A DNA stretch of 34,627 nt. Origin: Candidatus Zixiibacteriota bacterium. Its GTDB lineage: Bacteria; Zixibacteria; MSB-5A5; GN15; PGXB01. This document shows, one piece after another, positions 26,337 to 34,627 of this stretch. The notes under the pieces were generated by a model. The model searched no databases and was not told the origin of the DNA. It saw nothing but the letters and a program-made list of their open reading frames with translations. The first letter of the stretch is position 1. Each line of letters begins with the position of its first letter. The translations under genes were made by a program, and so were the position numbers. Location of the stretch: assembly GCA_040753495.1 (NCBI GenBank), contig JBFMEF010000134.1, positions 1 through 34,627 of the forward strand, given 5' to 3'.

Positions 26337-27110
26337 TTGGAAGCGCAGGTCGGTGACAATCTTGCGCTTGGCGCGAAACTCCCGCAGTTCTTCAATATCA
26401 AGTATGGAAGTGAGGATGGCTGAGGTCGCTTCAGAATAGATATCGACTCTCTCCAGAATTCCCCATGGCGCCGCAATCAAGGAGCGTCCTTGAAGCGGTT
26501 TGCCGAATAAGGTTCCGACACCGCAGGTCTTGACCACAAATGCCCCGGCCAGCTCCGCCCCGCGCAGATATATCTCTCGGTCCCGATTGTGCTTCTCCGA
26601 CTTTGATTCCCCCGGCCGAAATGCCGAGGTGGTCGGAATAAAAATTATATCAGCCCCTTGCCCTCCAACCATCCGAAAGAGGTCAGGATTCAAGGCGTCG
26701 GCGCATATCATTACCGCTATCCGGATGCCGTCAATATCATCGATTAAGGTCCGGTCGCCGGGAAGAATCCCGCGAGCAATTTCACCGCTCACCGGATTTA
26801 ACTTGCGGTATTTACCGTAAAAAACTCCCCGGTTATAAATGTACGAACTATTGTAGAGCGAGTCCCCTTCTCCCTCGACCACCGAGCCGCCGACCAAAAA
26901 GGTGGAGAGTTCTTCGGAAAGGGAGCGAAGGTATTTCAGGTGCTCAATCGACATCAAAGCGGCGCGGGCGAAATCGGGAGTAGCCGGGTCTATAAGGCTG
27001 TATTCAGGCAAACAGATAAAGTCGGGGCGCTGACGAAAAATGAACAGCTTCTCCTCGATAGTAAGCTTCTTGCCCAAAAATGTCTGAACAGCGGCAACTT
27101 TTATAAGCAT
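26334..27110 (-). CDS. Carbon-nitrogen hydrolase (nitrilase superfamily)
   Basis: A 258-residue enzyme of the nitrilase/amidase fold. The catalytic triad is visible: Glu36 (CLPEYS), Lys103 (YRKLNP) and Cys136 (MICADAL). The family hydrolyses amides or nitriles through a Cys thioester. The stretch around 90-120 (YNRGVFYGKYRKLNPVSGE) is the usual substrate-pocket segment. The substrate cannot be assigned. It starts at ATG 27110, with TATAAC about 11 bases upstream and no Shine-Dalgarno, and lies 108 bases after the FAD-protein gene. It converges on the ppiD-like gene. Confidence 0.9.
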   Translation of the reverse strand: MLIKVAAVQTFLGKKLTIEEKLFIFRQRPDFICLPEYSLIDPATPDFARAALMSIEHLKYLRSLSEELSTFLVGGSVVEGEGDSLYNSSYIYNRGVFYGKYRKLNPVSGEIARGILPGDRTLIDDIDGIRIAVMICADALNPDLFRMVGGQGADIIFIPTTSAFRPGESKSEKHNRDREIYLRGAELAGAFVVKTCGVGTLFGKPLQGRSLIAAPWGILERVDIYSEATSAILTSILDIEELREFRAKRKIVTDLRFQ

Positions 27111-27218
27111 TCTATCAATCGGTTATAATGAAAGTACAGAATGTAATACGTCCTCGTCCCCTCAAAGTTCCTGTCCCATATGTCGACCAAGGATACTAAG
27201 GCAAAGTTAGATATCGGG

Positions 27219-27977
27219 TTACACAGCAATTAGCGGGAGAATATTTTTGGGGTCAAACTTTGATTTGATTCTGAGAGAGTATCGAGCGGAGATATTCTCC
27301 TCAGGCTCCTGGTACAACTGATAGAATTTGCGATAGTCGATAGCATTCTGCACCAGAGTATTATACTCATCTTTGATAGAAAAGGGGAGCACTCGCAAAG
27401 TCACCGTGACAATCATCCCCAGCATGCCCCAGGAAGAAAAATAGATTTTGACAATATCGAATCCGGAGACAGATTTGAAACAGGCCGAGCCCGGTTTTAT
27501 CAGATCGCCGGTGGGAGTGGCGATTTCGGCCATGATTAGATAACGGCTCAAGGGAAGCGGTTGCGTTCCGCGCTGAGCGGTAAGGCCGACAGCAATCGCG
27601 CCGGCGATAGAGCCGACATACGGCAGGTCGCTATGAGGTAGAAATAAGCCGTATTCCGAAAGTTCCTGGTTCAGTTCACGAAGAGGATATCCGGCGCCGA
27701 CTTCGATATAGAAATCATCCGCGGCGACTTTAAGCAGGGTATTTAGACGGTCGCTGCGCAGGGTCATCAGGTCAGCGAATTTCTCACCGAACGGGTCCAT
27801 CTGGTTGCCGAATCCGGTAATAAACAACTGCTGCCGGGCTTGATTTGCCATACGAAACAGCGCCGCAGCTTCGGCGCCGTTCTCCGGATGAAAAGTGGCA
27901 ATCCCCTTTTGATAGGTAAGCCGGTCATCCGGAAAACTCTGTTTAACATCGGCAATGAAGGCATCCAGTTTTGACAC
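27219..27977 (-). CDS. Short FAD-binding oxidoreductase (GlcE-like)
   Basis: A 252-residue protein covering the FAD-binding type-4 (PCMH/VAO) domain. It has the FAD segment GSIAGAIAVGLTAQRG and the later FKSVSGFDIVKIYFSSWGML, typical of glycolate oxidase GlcD/GlcE. It ends with KFDPKNILPLIAV, matching the FDP..I.NP tail of the family, so the small C-terminal domain of larger relatives is absent, as in GlcE. GlcE normally works with GlcD and GlcF, but neither is nearby. The start is GTG at 27977, placed 6 bases after a -10 box, suggesting a leaderless mRNA. The substrate is unknown. Confidence 0.85.
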   Translation of the reverse strand: MSKLDAFIADVKQSFPDDRLTYQKGIATFHPENGAEAAALFRMANQARQQLFITGFGNQMDPFGEKFADLMTLRSDRLNTLLKVAADDFYIEVGAGYPLRELNQELSEYGLFLPHSDLPYVGSIAGAIAVGLTAQRGTQPLPLSRYLIMAEIATPTGDLIKPGSACFKSVSGFDIVKIYFSSWGMLGMIVTVTLRVLPFSIKDEYNTLVQNAIDYRKFYQLYQEPEENISARYSLRIKSKFDPKNILPLIAV

Positions 27978-27983
27978 AGTCGC

Positions 27984-28012
27984 ATTCTAAAGAAATCTGC
28001 AACTCAAGTCAA
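27984..28012 (-). promoter_or_regulatory. Putative promoter of the GlcE-like gene
   Basis: On the minus strand TTGACT (28012-28007), a 17-base spacer and TAGAAT (27989-27984) are followed by GCGACT and then GTG 27977. Transcription would start at or next to the GTG, with no leader. Confidence 0.65.
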
Positions 28013-28026
28013 GAGCCGCCGCTGCT

Positions 28027-28059
28027 CATAAGAAAACCCCCGCCAATTGGCAGGGGTTT
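28027..28059 (-). terminator. Rho-independent terminator of groESL
   Basis: An 11-base stem (28034-28044 with 28049-28059) has an AATT loop and one G-U wobble in the RNA. On the minus strand it is followed by TTTCTTATG. It lies 28 bases after the groEL stop and overlaps the upstream region of the GlcE-like gene. Confidence 0.88.
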
Positions 28060-28087
28060 CTTTATTAGGAGATGCGTAAGGGGTCAA

Positions 28088-29737
<1,650 letters not shown>

Positions 29738-30028
29738 TTATTTGGAAACTATAGCGAGAATATCAGACTCACGCATAATCAGGAATTCTGAACCGTCCAG
29801 GGTAACTTCTGTCCCGGAATATTTGCCATAAAGAACGCGGTCCCCTTTCTTGACTTCCATCGGAACTTTCTTGCCGTCTTCCGTGGTCCGTCCCGGACCG
29901 ACTTCCATCACTTCACCCTCTTGCGGTTTCTCTTTGGCTGTATCCGGTATAATGATACCGCCCTTTTTCACTTCCGCCATCTCGACCGGCTTTACCACGA
30001 CACGGTCGGCCAATGGTTTCACCATCAT
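29738..30028 (-). CDS. groS: Co-chaperonin GroES (10 kDa)
   Basis: A 96-residue GroES with the N-terminus [16 protein letters not shown], the mobile loop [16 protein letters not shown] and the C-terminal [19 protein letters not shown]. It caps the GroEL ring. The open frame extends to 30049, but GGAGG lies within those extra codons, 7 bases ahead of ATG 30028, so 30028 is chosen. It is the first gene of the groESL operon, under a TTGACA/TATATT promoter and a CIRCE operator. Confidence 0.97.
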   Translation of the reverse strand: MMVKPLADRVVVKPVEMAEVKKGGIIIPDTAKEKPQEGEVMEVGPGRTTEDGKKVPMEVKKGDRVLYGKYSGTEVTLDGSEFLIMRESDILAIVSK

Positions 30029-30081
30029 ATTGTATCCTCCAAACTGCAAAAAATTAAAAGTTGCTTCTTGTTAACCTGCTT

Positions 30082-30118
30082 GACTGTTAGCACTCAACCA
30101 TGGAGAGTGCTAACAGTC
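30082..30118 (-). promoter_or_regulatory. CIRCE operator (HrcA-binding), extended
   Basis: The consensus inverted repeat TTAGCACTC-N9-GAGTGCTAA is present without mismatch at 30087-30113. The arms extend to 14 bases each (GACTGTTAGCACTC and its complement, 30082-30095 and 30105-30118). By established knowledge HrcA represses groESL by binding it. hrcA is not in this window. Confidence 0.97.
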
Positions 30119-30122
30119 GGCA

Positions 30123-30150
30123 AATATATTCTTTTACGCCAAATTGTCAA
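30123..30150 (-). promoter_or_regulatory. groESL promoter
   Basis: On the minus strand TTGACA (30150-30145), a 16-base spacer and TATATT (30128-30123) lie immediately upstream of the CIRCE element, so the start of transcription falls at the operator edge. Confidence 0.8.
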
Positions 30151-30205
30151 GCGGTTTCAAGATTTTTTTGGTATCGGTGTAATCTATTGATTATTAAGCA
30201 GTTAT

Positions 30206-30973
30206 CTAAATGGCGGGATAGCCGGCAATTATCTTCAGGCCATCCAGAGTCAGGGTTGGATAAGTCGCTTCGATGAACTTCGATTCTGCTGCAAAGTCAG
30301 TGGCAAGTCCGCCGGTTGCAATCACCCGGGCCGGGGTCATCAGTTCCTCCATTATCAGCTGAATAATGAGGTCCACCTGTCCTACGGTGCCGTAGAAGAG
30401 TCCGGATTTGATTGACTCGGCGGTGGTTCGCCCGATAACACGTGCCGGTTTTTCGATTCTTACCTCAAAAAGACGTGCCGCTCGCCGCGCCAATTCCCCG
30501 CTGGAGGTCTCCGGTCCCGGAGCAATCACTCCGCCCAGGTAGACACCTTCGGCCGTGATGACATCAAAAGTGGTGGCGGTACCGTAGTCAACAATGATAA
30601 GCGGTCCACCAAAACGGACAAAACCGGCGACGGCATTGGCAATACGGTCGGCTCCGACCGCAGTCGGGTCATGGTATCCAATTTTTATAGGAAGATTTAA
30701 CTTTGATGAGACGACCAGAGGCTCCTGCTTAAAATATTTGCGCGACATTCCTTCATATACCGGGGTTAACCGGGGAACAACCGAGGCAATCACCACCTGG
30801 CTGACTTTTTCCGGGGCGAATTTGAGTCTTTCCAGCAGACCGGCGACAAAGAAACCGCATTCGTCAACGGTTAGGGAATGTACCGATGCGGCGCGGAAGT
30901 GGTCAATAAGCCGTTCGCCATCAAAGAGCCCGATGACAGTATTGGTATTGCCGATATCAATAGCAAGCAACAT
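30206..30973 (-). CDS. coaX: Type III pantothenate kinase
   Basis: A 255-residue enzyme of the ASKHA fold. Phosphate loop 1 is MLLAIDIGNTNTVIGLFDG. The later DPTAVGADRIANAVAG and IIVDYGTATTFDVI are signatures of CoaX. It phosphorylates pantothenate, the first step of CoA synthesis. The frame can open at TTG 30982, but ATG 30973 gives the family N-terminus and lies 7 bases after a TATATT box. No ribosome-binding sequence is seen, so a leaderless mRNA is likely. It is transcribed divergently from the DUF116 gene. Confidence 0.96.
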   Translation of the reverse strand: MLLAIDIGNTNTVIGLFDGERLIDHFRAASVHSLTVDECGFFVAGLLERLKFAPEKVSQVVIASVVPRLTPVYEGMSRKYFKQEPLVVSSKLNLPIKIGYHDPTAVGADRIANAVAGFVRFGGPLIIVDYGTATTFDVITAEGVYLGGVIAPGPETSSGELARRAARLFEVRIEKPARVIGRTTAESIKSGLFYGTVGQVDLIIQLIMEELMTPARVIATGGLATDFAAESKFIEATYPTLTLDGLKIIAGYPAI

Positions 30974-30980
30974 CGGTTGC

Positions 30981-31008
30981 AATATAGGGTGGAATCAAGG
31001 CAAGTCAA
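30981..31008 (-). promoter_or_regulatory. Putative coaX promoter, leaderless spacing
   Basis: On the minus strand TTGACT (31008-31003), a 16-base spacer and TATATT (30986-30981) are followed by GCAACCG and ATG 30973. The +1 would coincide with the start codon. Confidence 0.65.
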
Positions 31009-31047
31009 GTAGTTTGGAGAGGCTCGATTTCGGACTCTCTCCAGCTG

Positions 31048-31076
31048 TTGGCAAGAACCGGATATTTTCATATATT
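31048..31076 (+). promoter_or_regulatory. Putative promoter of the DUF116-GNAT pair, leaderless spacing
   Basis: TTGGCA (31048-31053), a 17-base spacer and TATATT (31071-31076) are followed by TGATT and ATG 31082. No Shine-Dalgarno is present. Confidence 0.6.
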
Positions 31077-31081
31077 TGATT

Positions 31082-31771
31082 ATGACCCGCAAGACGCCCC
31101 CGACCTTTCTGCTGAAGGATGACTTCTATAGCAAGCTGGAGCAGTTTACATCAGAGGTATTGGAAAAAGGGTTGGCGCTCTTTGAAGATGAATTCAAGAA
31201 TATCGACACTTTTTATGAAAGGGCCTGTTCCGACGGCACGGCTCGTGATGACCATCAGTTTCGCCGCACCCCCCGGCCGTTTTATCTGCTGGAGGCGCTC
31301 GCTTTTCAGCTTTACGACCGGTCCCGAAGAAAATCCTTTAATTCAGCGAAGAATACGGTCATAATCCTGCCGCAATGTCTCTCCTTGATGCAGGAGAAAT
31401 GCCAGCGAAAGAAGACTCGCTACGGCAAGGTCTGCGACCGCTGTGTTCCCAACTGCCAGATAAACAAAATCATGCAGCTGGCCGACCGTTATGGTGTTGC
31501 GGGGTATTTTTCGCAGAGGAAACTGGAGGAGCAGCTGCGGCGGCTGCAGAAAAAATACCGGTCTCTGTCGGTAATTGGCATCTCCTGTATTTTGACGCTG
31601 GCATCCGGTATGCGCACTGCCGGCGAGCTGGGCGTTCCGGCGCGTGGAGTTTTCCTCAATTTTACCGGCTGCCGTCACTGGAGCGACACTCCCTTCGCCA
31701 CCGAGACCGCCCTTGATAGAGTCGAAATGATTTTAAGGGAAAAATATGAATTATCTGATTCGTCCGCTTGA
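31082..31771 (+). CDS. DUF116 family cysteine-rich protein
   Basis: A 229-residue protein matching the DUF116 pattern. It carries ILPQCL, then conserved cysteines at about C99, C107, C118, C121 and C125 (VCDRCVPNCQI), then C169 in GISCILTL and C197 in TGCRHW. The Cys spacing suggests a metal or Fe-S cluster (inference). The function of DUF116 is not established; in some genomes it lies near tRNA or formyl-transfer genes. ATG 31082 is chosen over TTG 31076, which overlaps the -10 box. Its last 26 bases overlap the acetyltransferase gene, so the two are linked. Confidence 0.82.
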   Translation: MTRKTPPTFLLKDDFYSKLEQFTSEVLEKGLALFEDEFKNIDTFYERACSDGTARDDHQFRRTPRPFYLLEALAFQLYDRSRRKSFNSAKNTVIILPQCLSLMQEKCQRKKTRYGKVCDRCVPNCQINKIMQLADRYGVAGYFSQRKLEEQLRRLQKKYRSLSVIGISCILTLASGMRTAGELGVPARGVFLNFTGCRHWSDTPFATETALDRVEMILREKYELSDSSA

Positions 31772-32180
31772 TGCCTCCGATTATGACAATCTGATTGCGC
31801 TGTGGGACCGCTCGGGGCTGCCGTATCGTCCCCGGGGACGTGATTCCCGCGAAGCGATTGCGGCTGAGGTCAAGCGGATGGAAACCTGTTTTCTGGGAAT
31901 GTTTGATGGCGCCCGGATGATCGGGGCGATAATAGGCACATCGGACGGCCGTAAAGGGTGGATTAACCGGCTGGCAATCGACCCGGATTATCGCGGGAGA
32001 CGGCTTGCCGGAGTTTTAATTGAGGAGTGCGAGAAATCCTTGAGAGAGCAAGGGCTCAAGGTCATTGCGGCGCTGATTGAAGACGAGAATCTGCCGTCGA
32101 TTGCCGCCTTCAAAAGGGCCGGATATCACTACCACCCCGAGATATTTTACTTCTCCAAAAGAGAAACCGATGACGACTGA
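31746..32180 (+). CDS. GNAT family N-acetyltransferase
   Basis: A 144-residue GCN5-type acetyltransferase. The acetyl-CoA motif is in LAIDPDYRGRRLAGVLIEE (RGRRLA is the R/QxxGxA site), followed by the typical end segment LPSIAAFKRAGYHYHPEI. The size and layout suit a RimI-like or small-molecule acetyltransferase, but the substrate is unknown. AAGGGA lies 5 bases ahead of ATG 31746, inside the 3' end of the DUF116 gene. Overlap of 26 bases implies coupled expression and perhaps a joint function. Confidence 0.88.
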   Translation: MNYLIRPLDASDYDNLIALWDRSGLPYRPRGRDSREAIAAEVKRMETCFLGMFDGARMIGAIIGTSDGRKGWINRLAIDPDYRGRRLAGVLIEECEKSLREQGLKVIAALIEDENLPSIAAFKRAGYHYHPEIFYFSKRETDDD

Positions 32181-32216
32181 GACCTTCTTTTCCCCTCGAA
32201 GGTGCAATAAATAAAT

Positions 32217-32236
32217 GGCCCCGCACGGGCGGGGCC
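32217..32236. other. GC-rich perfect hairpin
   Basis: GGCCCCGC (32217-32224) and GCGGGGCC (32229-32236) form an 8-base stem with an ACGG loop, 37 bases after the GNAT stop. No T-run follows on plus; on minus the sequence ATTTATTTATT follows. It may end the DUF116-GNAT transcript by a non-classical route. Confidence 0.5.
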
Positions 32237-32392
32237 TGGATGCGAGAGCAAAGGAAGGGCTTTGCTATCACCAATGTGACAGATTATAATGCAGTTGCCA
32301 GGTTAAAATACTATTAGGGGACGATGAGAATTTTGCAAGAAGGCGTGAAGTAGAGCGTCAACCTGATCGCAGAGTATGCAATAAGTTCCGCA

Positions 32393-32420
32393 GAAGAGAA
32401 AAGGCGGCAGAGTTGCCGCC
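32393..32420 (-). terminator. Rho-independent terminator of the thioredoxin operon
   Basis: A 7-base stem (GGCGGCA at 32403-32409 with TGCCGCC at 32414-32420) is followed on the minus strand by TTTTCTCTTCT. It lies 25 bases after the TlpA-like stop. Confidence 0.85.
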
Positions 32421-32444
32421 TCATTTCATTTATCTTTTGAACAT

Positions 32445-32966
32445 CTAAATTATTTTGGCTATTTCCTTCTTAAAGTCCTCATAGACGCGGGCGCCGATAA
32501 GACGGGAGACCTCTTTTCCCTGCCGGTCTATAAATATAGTTACCGGAATCCCGGCTCCCAGTTGGAACGACTGGATAGCATCATCGTTTGCCATCAGCAT
32601 TACCCAGTCCATCCCGTTTTCGGCGGCGAACTGACGCACTTTGCCGGGGGAATCGTTTACCGCCATTCCAATCATCTCCAGCCCCTGCGGCCTGTATTCC
32701 GCGTAAATCTTCTTCAGGTCGGGAAGTTCCCGGCGGCAGGGGGGGCACCAGGTTCCCCAGAAGTTGACAACCAGCGGACCTTTACCTTTGAATTCTTCAT
32801 AGTTACGCGCTTTCCCGAATACGTCATAAACCGCAAAGGTCACCTCCGACTGCTTTCCAGATTGATTATATCCCGGATTGCCGGAGGTATCTTTGTTATC
32901 CGAAGAGCAGCTGCCAAGAGACAACAGCAATGCCAGCGAGAAGATTATACCTATATATCTAATCAT
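32445..32966 (-). CDS. TlpA/ResA-like thioredoxin lipoprotein
   Basis: A 173-residue lipoprotein. The signal peptide ends in LGSC with C20 as the lipidated residue. A thioredoxin fold of the TlpA/AhpC-TSA type follows, with active site WCPPC (C74, C77), the strand LVVNFWGTWCPPC and the cis-Pro segment GIPVTIFIDRQG. Such proteins reduce disulfides, for example in cytochrome c maturation or metal-protein assembly, outside the inner membrane. It comes 15 bases after a second thioredoxin-fold gene and is followed by a terminator. The partner is unknown; no cytochrome maturation genes are seen here. Confidence 0.92.
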   Translation of the reverse strand: MIRYIGIIFSLALLLSLGSCSSDNKDTSGNPGYNQSGKQSEVTFAVYDVFGKARNYEEFKGKGPLVVNFWGTWCPPCRRELPDLKKIYAEYRPQGLEMIGMAVNDSPGKVRQFAAENGMDWVMLMANDDAIQSFQLGAGIPVTIFIDRQGKEVSRLIGARVYEDFKKEIAKII

Positions 32967-32981
32967 ATCCGATTTTCACCT

Positions 32982-33530
32982 TCAGTTCTTCTTGTTTCGT
33001 CCGCCGTTCTTGATATAGTCGGCAAAGGACATTTTTTCATAGAGGTCGTCTTTGACAAAATAGAGAATGTCCAGAAACTGCTCGGTCGATTTATATCCCG
33101 GCGCCGGAGCGATACGGTCGGTATTTGGTTTCAGGAACCAGAAGGTGGGATACCCCCCGACACGATACTCCGCCTGCGAGAGTTTCTGCTCGGTAATTTT
33201 ATAGCCGTCGATATCGAGTTCTTTATTTGATTCGGCATCTATCCAGATACTGATAAAATGGCTATTCAAATATTTGATTACTTCCGGGTCAACAAAAGCC
33301 TCTTTCTGCATCTTCTTGCAGTAACCGCACCACTTGGTAGTGAAATAAGCCATGATATGCTTGCCGCTCGACTTGGCCAATTTAAGTCCCTGGTCATATG
33401 AGACCCAGCTTATTTTGGTGGTATCAATGGAGGAGGAAGTGTCTTTGGATTTCTTTTCCCCATTATCCTGAGCCGGCAGCGATGCCGCCAGCAGGACCAG
33501 CAAAGCCGGGATAAACATCTTTCTAAGCAT
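32982..33530 (-). CDS. Periplasmic thioredoxin-fold protein (DsbD-gamma/SoxW type)
   Basis: A 182-residue protein with a signal peptide (MLRKMFIPALLVLLAASLPA). The thioredoxin domain has the active site WCGYCKKM (C68, C71) and cis-Pro in GGYPTFWFLK. The strand KHIMAYFTTKWCGYC is typical of thioredoxin_7/DUF255-like domains. The frame opens at ATG 33542, but ATG 33530 has GAGG 6 bases upstream and gives a cleaner signal peptide. It lies after dnaE with a 70-base gap and before the TlpA-like gene with a 15-base gap, forming a two-gene redox unit. The pair may act as donor and acceptor for one another (inference). Confidence 0.88.
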   Translation of the reverse strand: MLRKMFIPALLVLLAASLPAQDNGEKKSKDTSSSIDTTKISWVSYDQGLKLAKSSGKHIMAYFTTKWCGYCKKMQKEAFVDPEVIKYLNSHFISIWIDAESNKELDIDGYKITEQKLSQAEYRVGGYPTFWFLKPNTDRIAPAPGYKSTEQFLDILYFVKDDLYEKMSFADYIKNGGRNKKN

Positions 33531-33600
33531 ACGGAGCCTCATTTCGCAAGTCTTTCAAAATATTATTACTAATTTAACATATTCGGATTAAAAAGGTTTC

Positions 33601-34627
33601 TTATTTATTGGGCGGCTGCAGATAAACCGATGAATCCCCCAGCAATTCTTTCAGCTTGAGAAGTAACTTTGTTTCGGGCGTTACCTTAAATCGTTTAGAC
33701 CTAATAAGATACTCCTCACCGTTGCGGCGCGCCGCAAAGACCACAGGGGTATTGCCGACACTTTTCTCCAGGGCTGCCTGAACGGCGCTGAGCTTGCGCT
33801 CCGAGGCATCTTCGTCGATTCTGACCACCATCTCGCAGTTGAAACGCTCCGAAAGAGAATCGAGCGGGAAAATTTCGCTCGCCACGATTTTCGGCATCTC
33901 CCCTTCACGCGTCGAAACCCGTCCTGAAACCATTACGATATTGTCTTCCGTAATGAAATTTTTCCCTTTCTCATAGCAATCAGAAAAAACTATAACCTCC
34001 GCTTTCCCCTTGAAATCTTCGACAGTGACAAAAGCCATCCGATTCCCCCGTTTATCATTCATGGTTTTGATAGCGGAGATAATCCCTCCAAAGCGAACCT
34101 CCCGCCCGTCGCTGACCTCCGCAATACGGCCGGTATCGGCGGTGCCAAAAGCGGACAGTTCGGCGCGATACCGGTCCAGAGGATGACCGGAGACATAGAA
34201 TCCCAACGTTTCTTTCTCGCTGGATAACTTATAAGAGATAGACCAGTCAGGAATATTTTCAAACTGCGGCTCGGCCCGTTTAACCGGGGCTCCTCCCACC
34301 GAGAAGAGGTCAACGGCGTTTCCGCTGACTGCCACCTTCTGTCCAAAATCGAGCATCGCTTCAATGGCGGCGAATTTTTGCGCCCGGTTTCCGGGAAGCG
34401 AATCGAGCGCCCCCGCTGAAATCAGCGATTCCAGAACCCGCTTATTCACCTGTTTCAGATTGACTCGCGTGACAAAATCAGCCATGGAACTAAAGTGTCC
34501 GCCGGAACGGCGCGATTCGATAATAGTCTCCACCGCCGCTTCGCCCACATTCTTTACCGCCAGTAACCCGAAACGGATTTTCTTGTCCCGGACGCTGAAT
34601 CCCCGCTCCGATTCATTGACATCCGGG
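33601..34627 (-). CDS. dnaE: DNA polymerase III alpha subunit, C-terminal part
   Basis: The frame is open to the right edge. Its first visible residues are PDVNESERGFSVRDKKIRFG, a DnaE motif, followed by GLLAVKNVGEAAVETIIESR and NKRVLESLISAGALDSLPG of the fingers/helix-hairpin-helix region. An OB-fold follows at about 195-275 of the visible part (EVRFGGIISAIKTMNDKRGN). The alpha subunit is the replicative polymerase. The C-terminus after the OB domain is short (about 90 residues, ending SVYLQPPNK). About 342 residues are visible, roughly the last third. No frame disruption is seen. Confidence 0.95.
   Translation of the reverse strand, partial: PDVNESERGFSVRDKKIRFGLLAVKNVGEAAVETIIESRRSGGHFSSMADFVTRVNLKQVNKRVLESLISAGALDSLPGNRAQKFAAIEAMLDFGQKVAVSGNAVDLFSVGGAPVKRAEPQFENIPDWSISYKLSSEKETLGFYVSGHPLDRYRAELSAFGTADTGRIAEVSDGREVRFGGIISAIKTMNDKRGNRMAFVTVEDFKGKAEVIVFSDCYEKGKNFITEDNIVMVSGRVSTREGEMPKIVASEIFPLDSLSERFNCEMVVRIDEDASERKLSAVQAALEKSVGNTPVVFAARRNGEEYLIRSKRFKVTPETKLLLKLKELLGDSSVYLQPPNK

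Overview
The window is a gene-dense bacterial chromosome segment, most likely from an uncultured Gram-negative lineage of the Fibrobacteres-Chlorobi-Bacteroidetes superphylum (Candidatus Zixibacteria or a close relative; the lineage is inferred). The clues are two secreted proteins with C-terminal type IX secretion (T9SS)-type sorting domains, a PorV/PorQ-like barrel, a lamin-tail-domain protein, CIRCE-controlled groESL, a fused malic enzyme-phosphotransacetylase, and TTGACT/TATATT-type promoters that often abut start codons. I saw no rRNA, tRNA, CRISPR array, prophage or insertion sequence.

Layout. Positions 1-2466 (minus) hold an operon of a degenerate RNase H-like protein, DNA polymerase III delta (holA), an ECF sigma factor and its zinc-finger anti-sigma factor, which is cut by the window edge. 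2776-5934 (plus) encodes a large T9SS-type secreted protein. 6305-15107 (minus) is a tightly overlapped six-gene operon: RNase R, a sigma-54 activator, an outer-membrane barrel, a lamin-tail/T9SS cargo protein, a PorV-like barrel and a dGTPase. 15284-17531 (minus) is an envelope-stress or metal-sensing cassette: ECF sigma factor, zinc-finger anti-sigma factor and two Spy/CpxP-like periplasmic proteins, closed by a strong terminator. mreB (17645-18736, minus) and the malic enzyme fusion (19001-21265, plus) follow.

21338-24304 (minus) encodes an M23 metallopeptidase and a rhomboid protease. Divergent from it is a PpiD/SurA-like periplasmic foldase (24457-26289). Next come a nitrilase-family amidohydrolase, a short GlcE-like FAD protein, groEL/groES with an extended CIRCE operator, and coaX (all minus). 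A DUF116-GNAT gene pair lies on plus. The right end (minus) carries a TlpA-like lipoprotein, a periplasmic thioredoxin-fold protein and the C-terminal third of DnaE.

Together the genes cover replication (holA, dnaE), nucleic-acid turnover (rnr, dgt), envelope construction and quality control (mreB, M23, rhomboid, PpiD, thioredoxins, sigma/anti-sigma/Spy) and surface secretion. The two most interesting structures are the six-gene operon, which couples nucleic-acid enzymes to surface proteins through 4-7 base overlaps, and the sigma/anti-sigma/double-Spy cassette, which resembles the CnrYXH logic. A third observation is that several genes appear to be transcribed without a leader.
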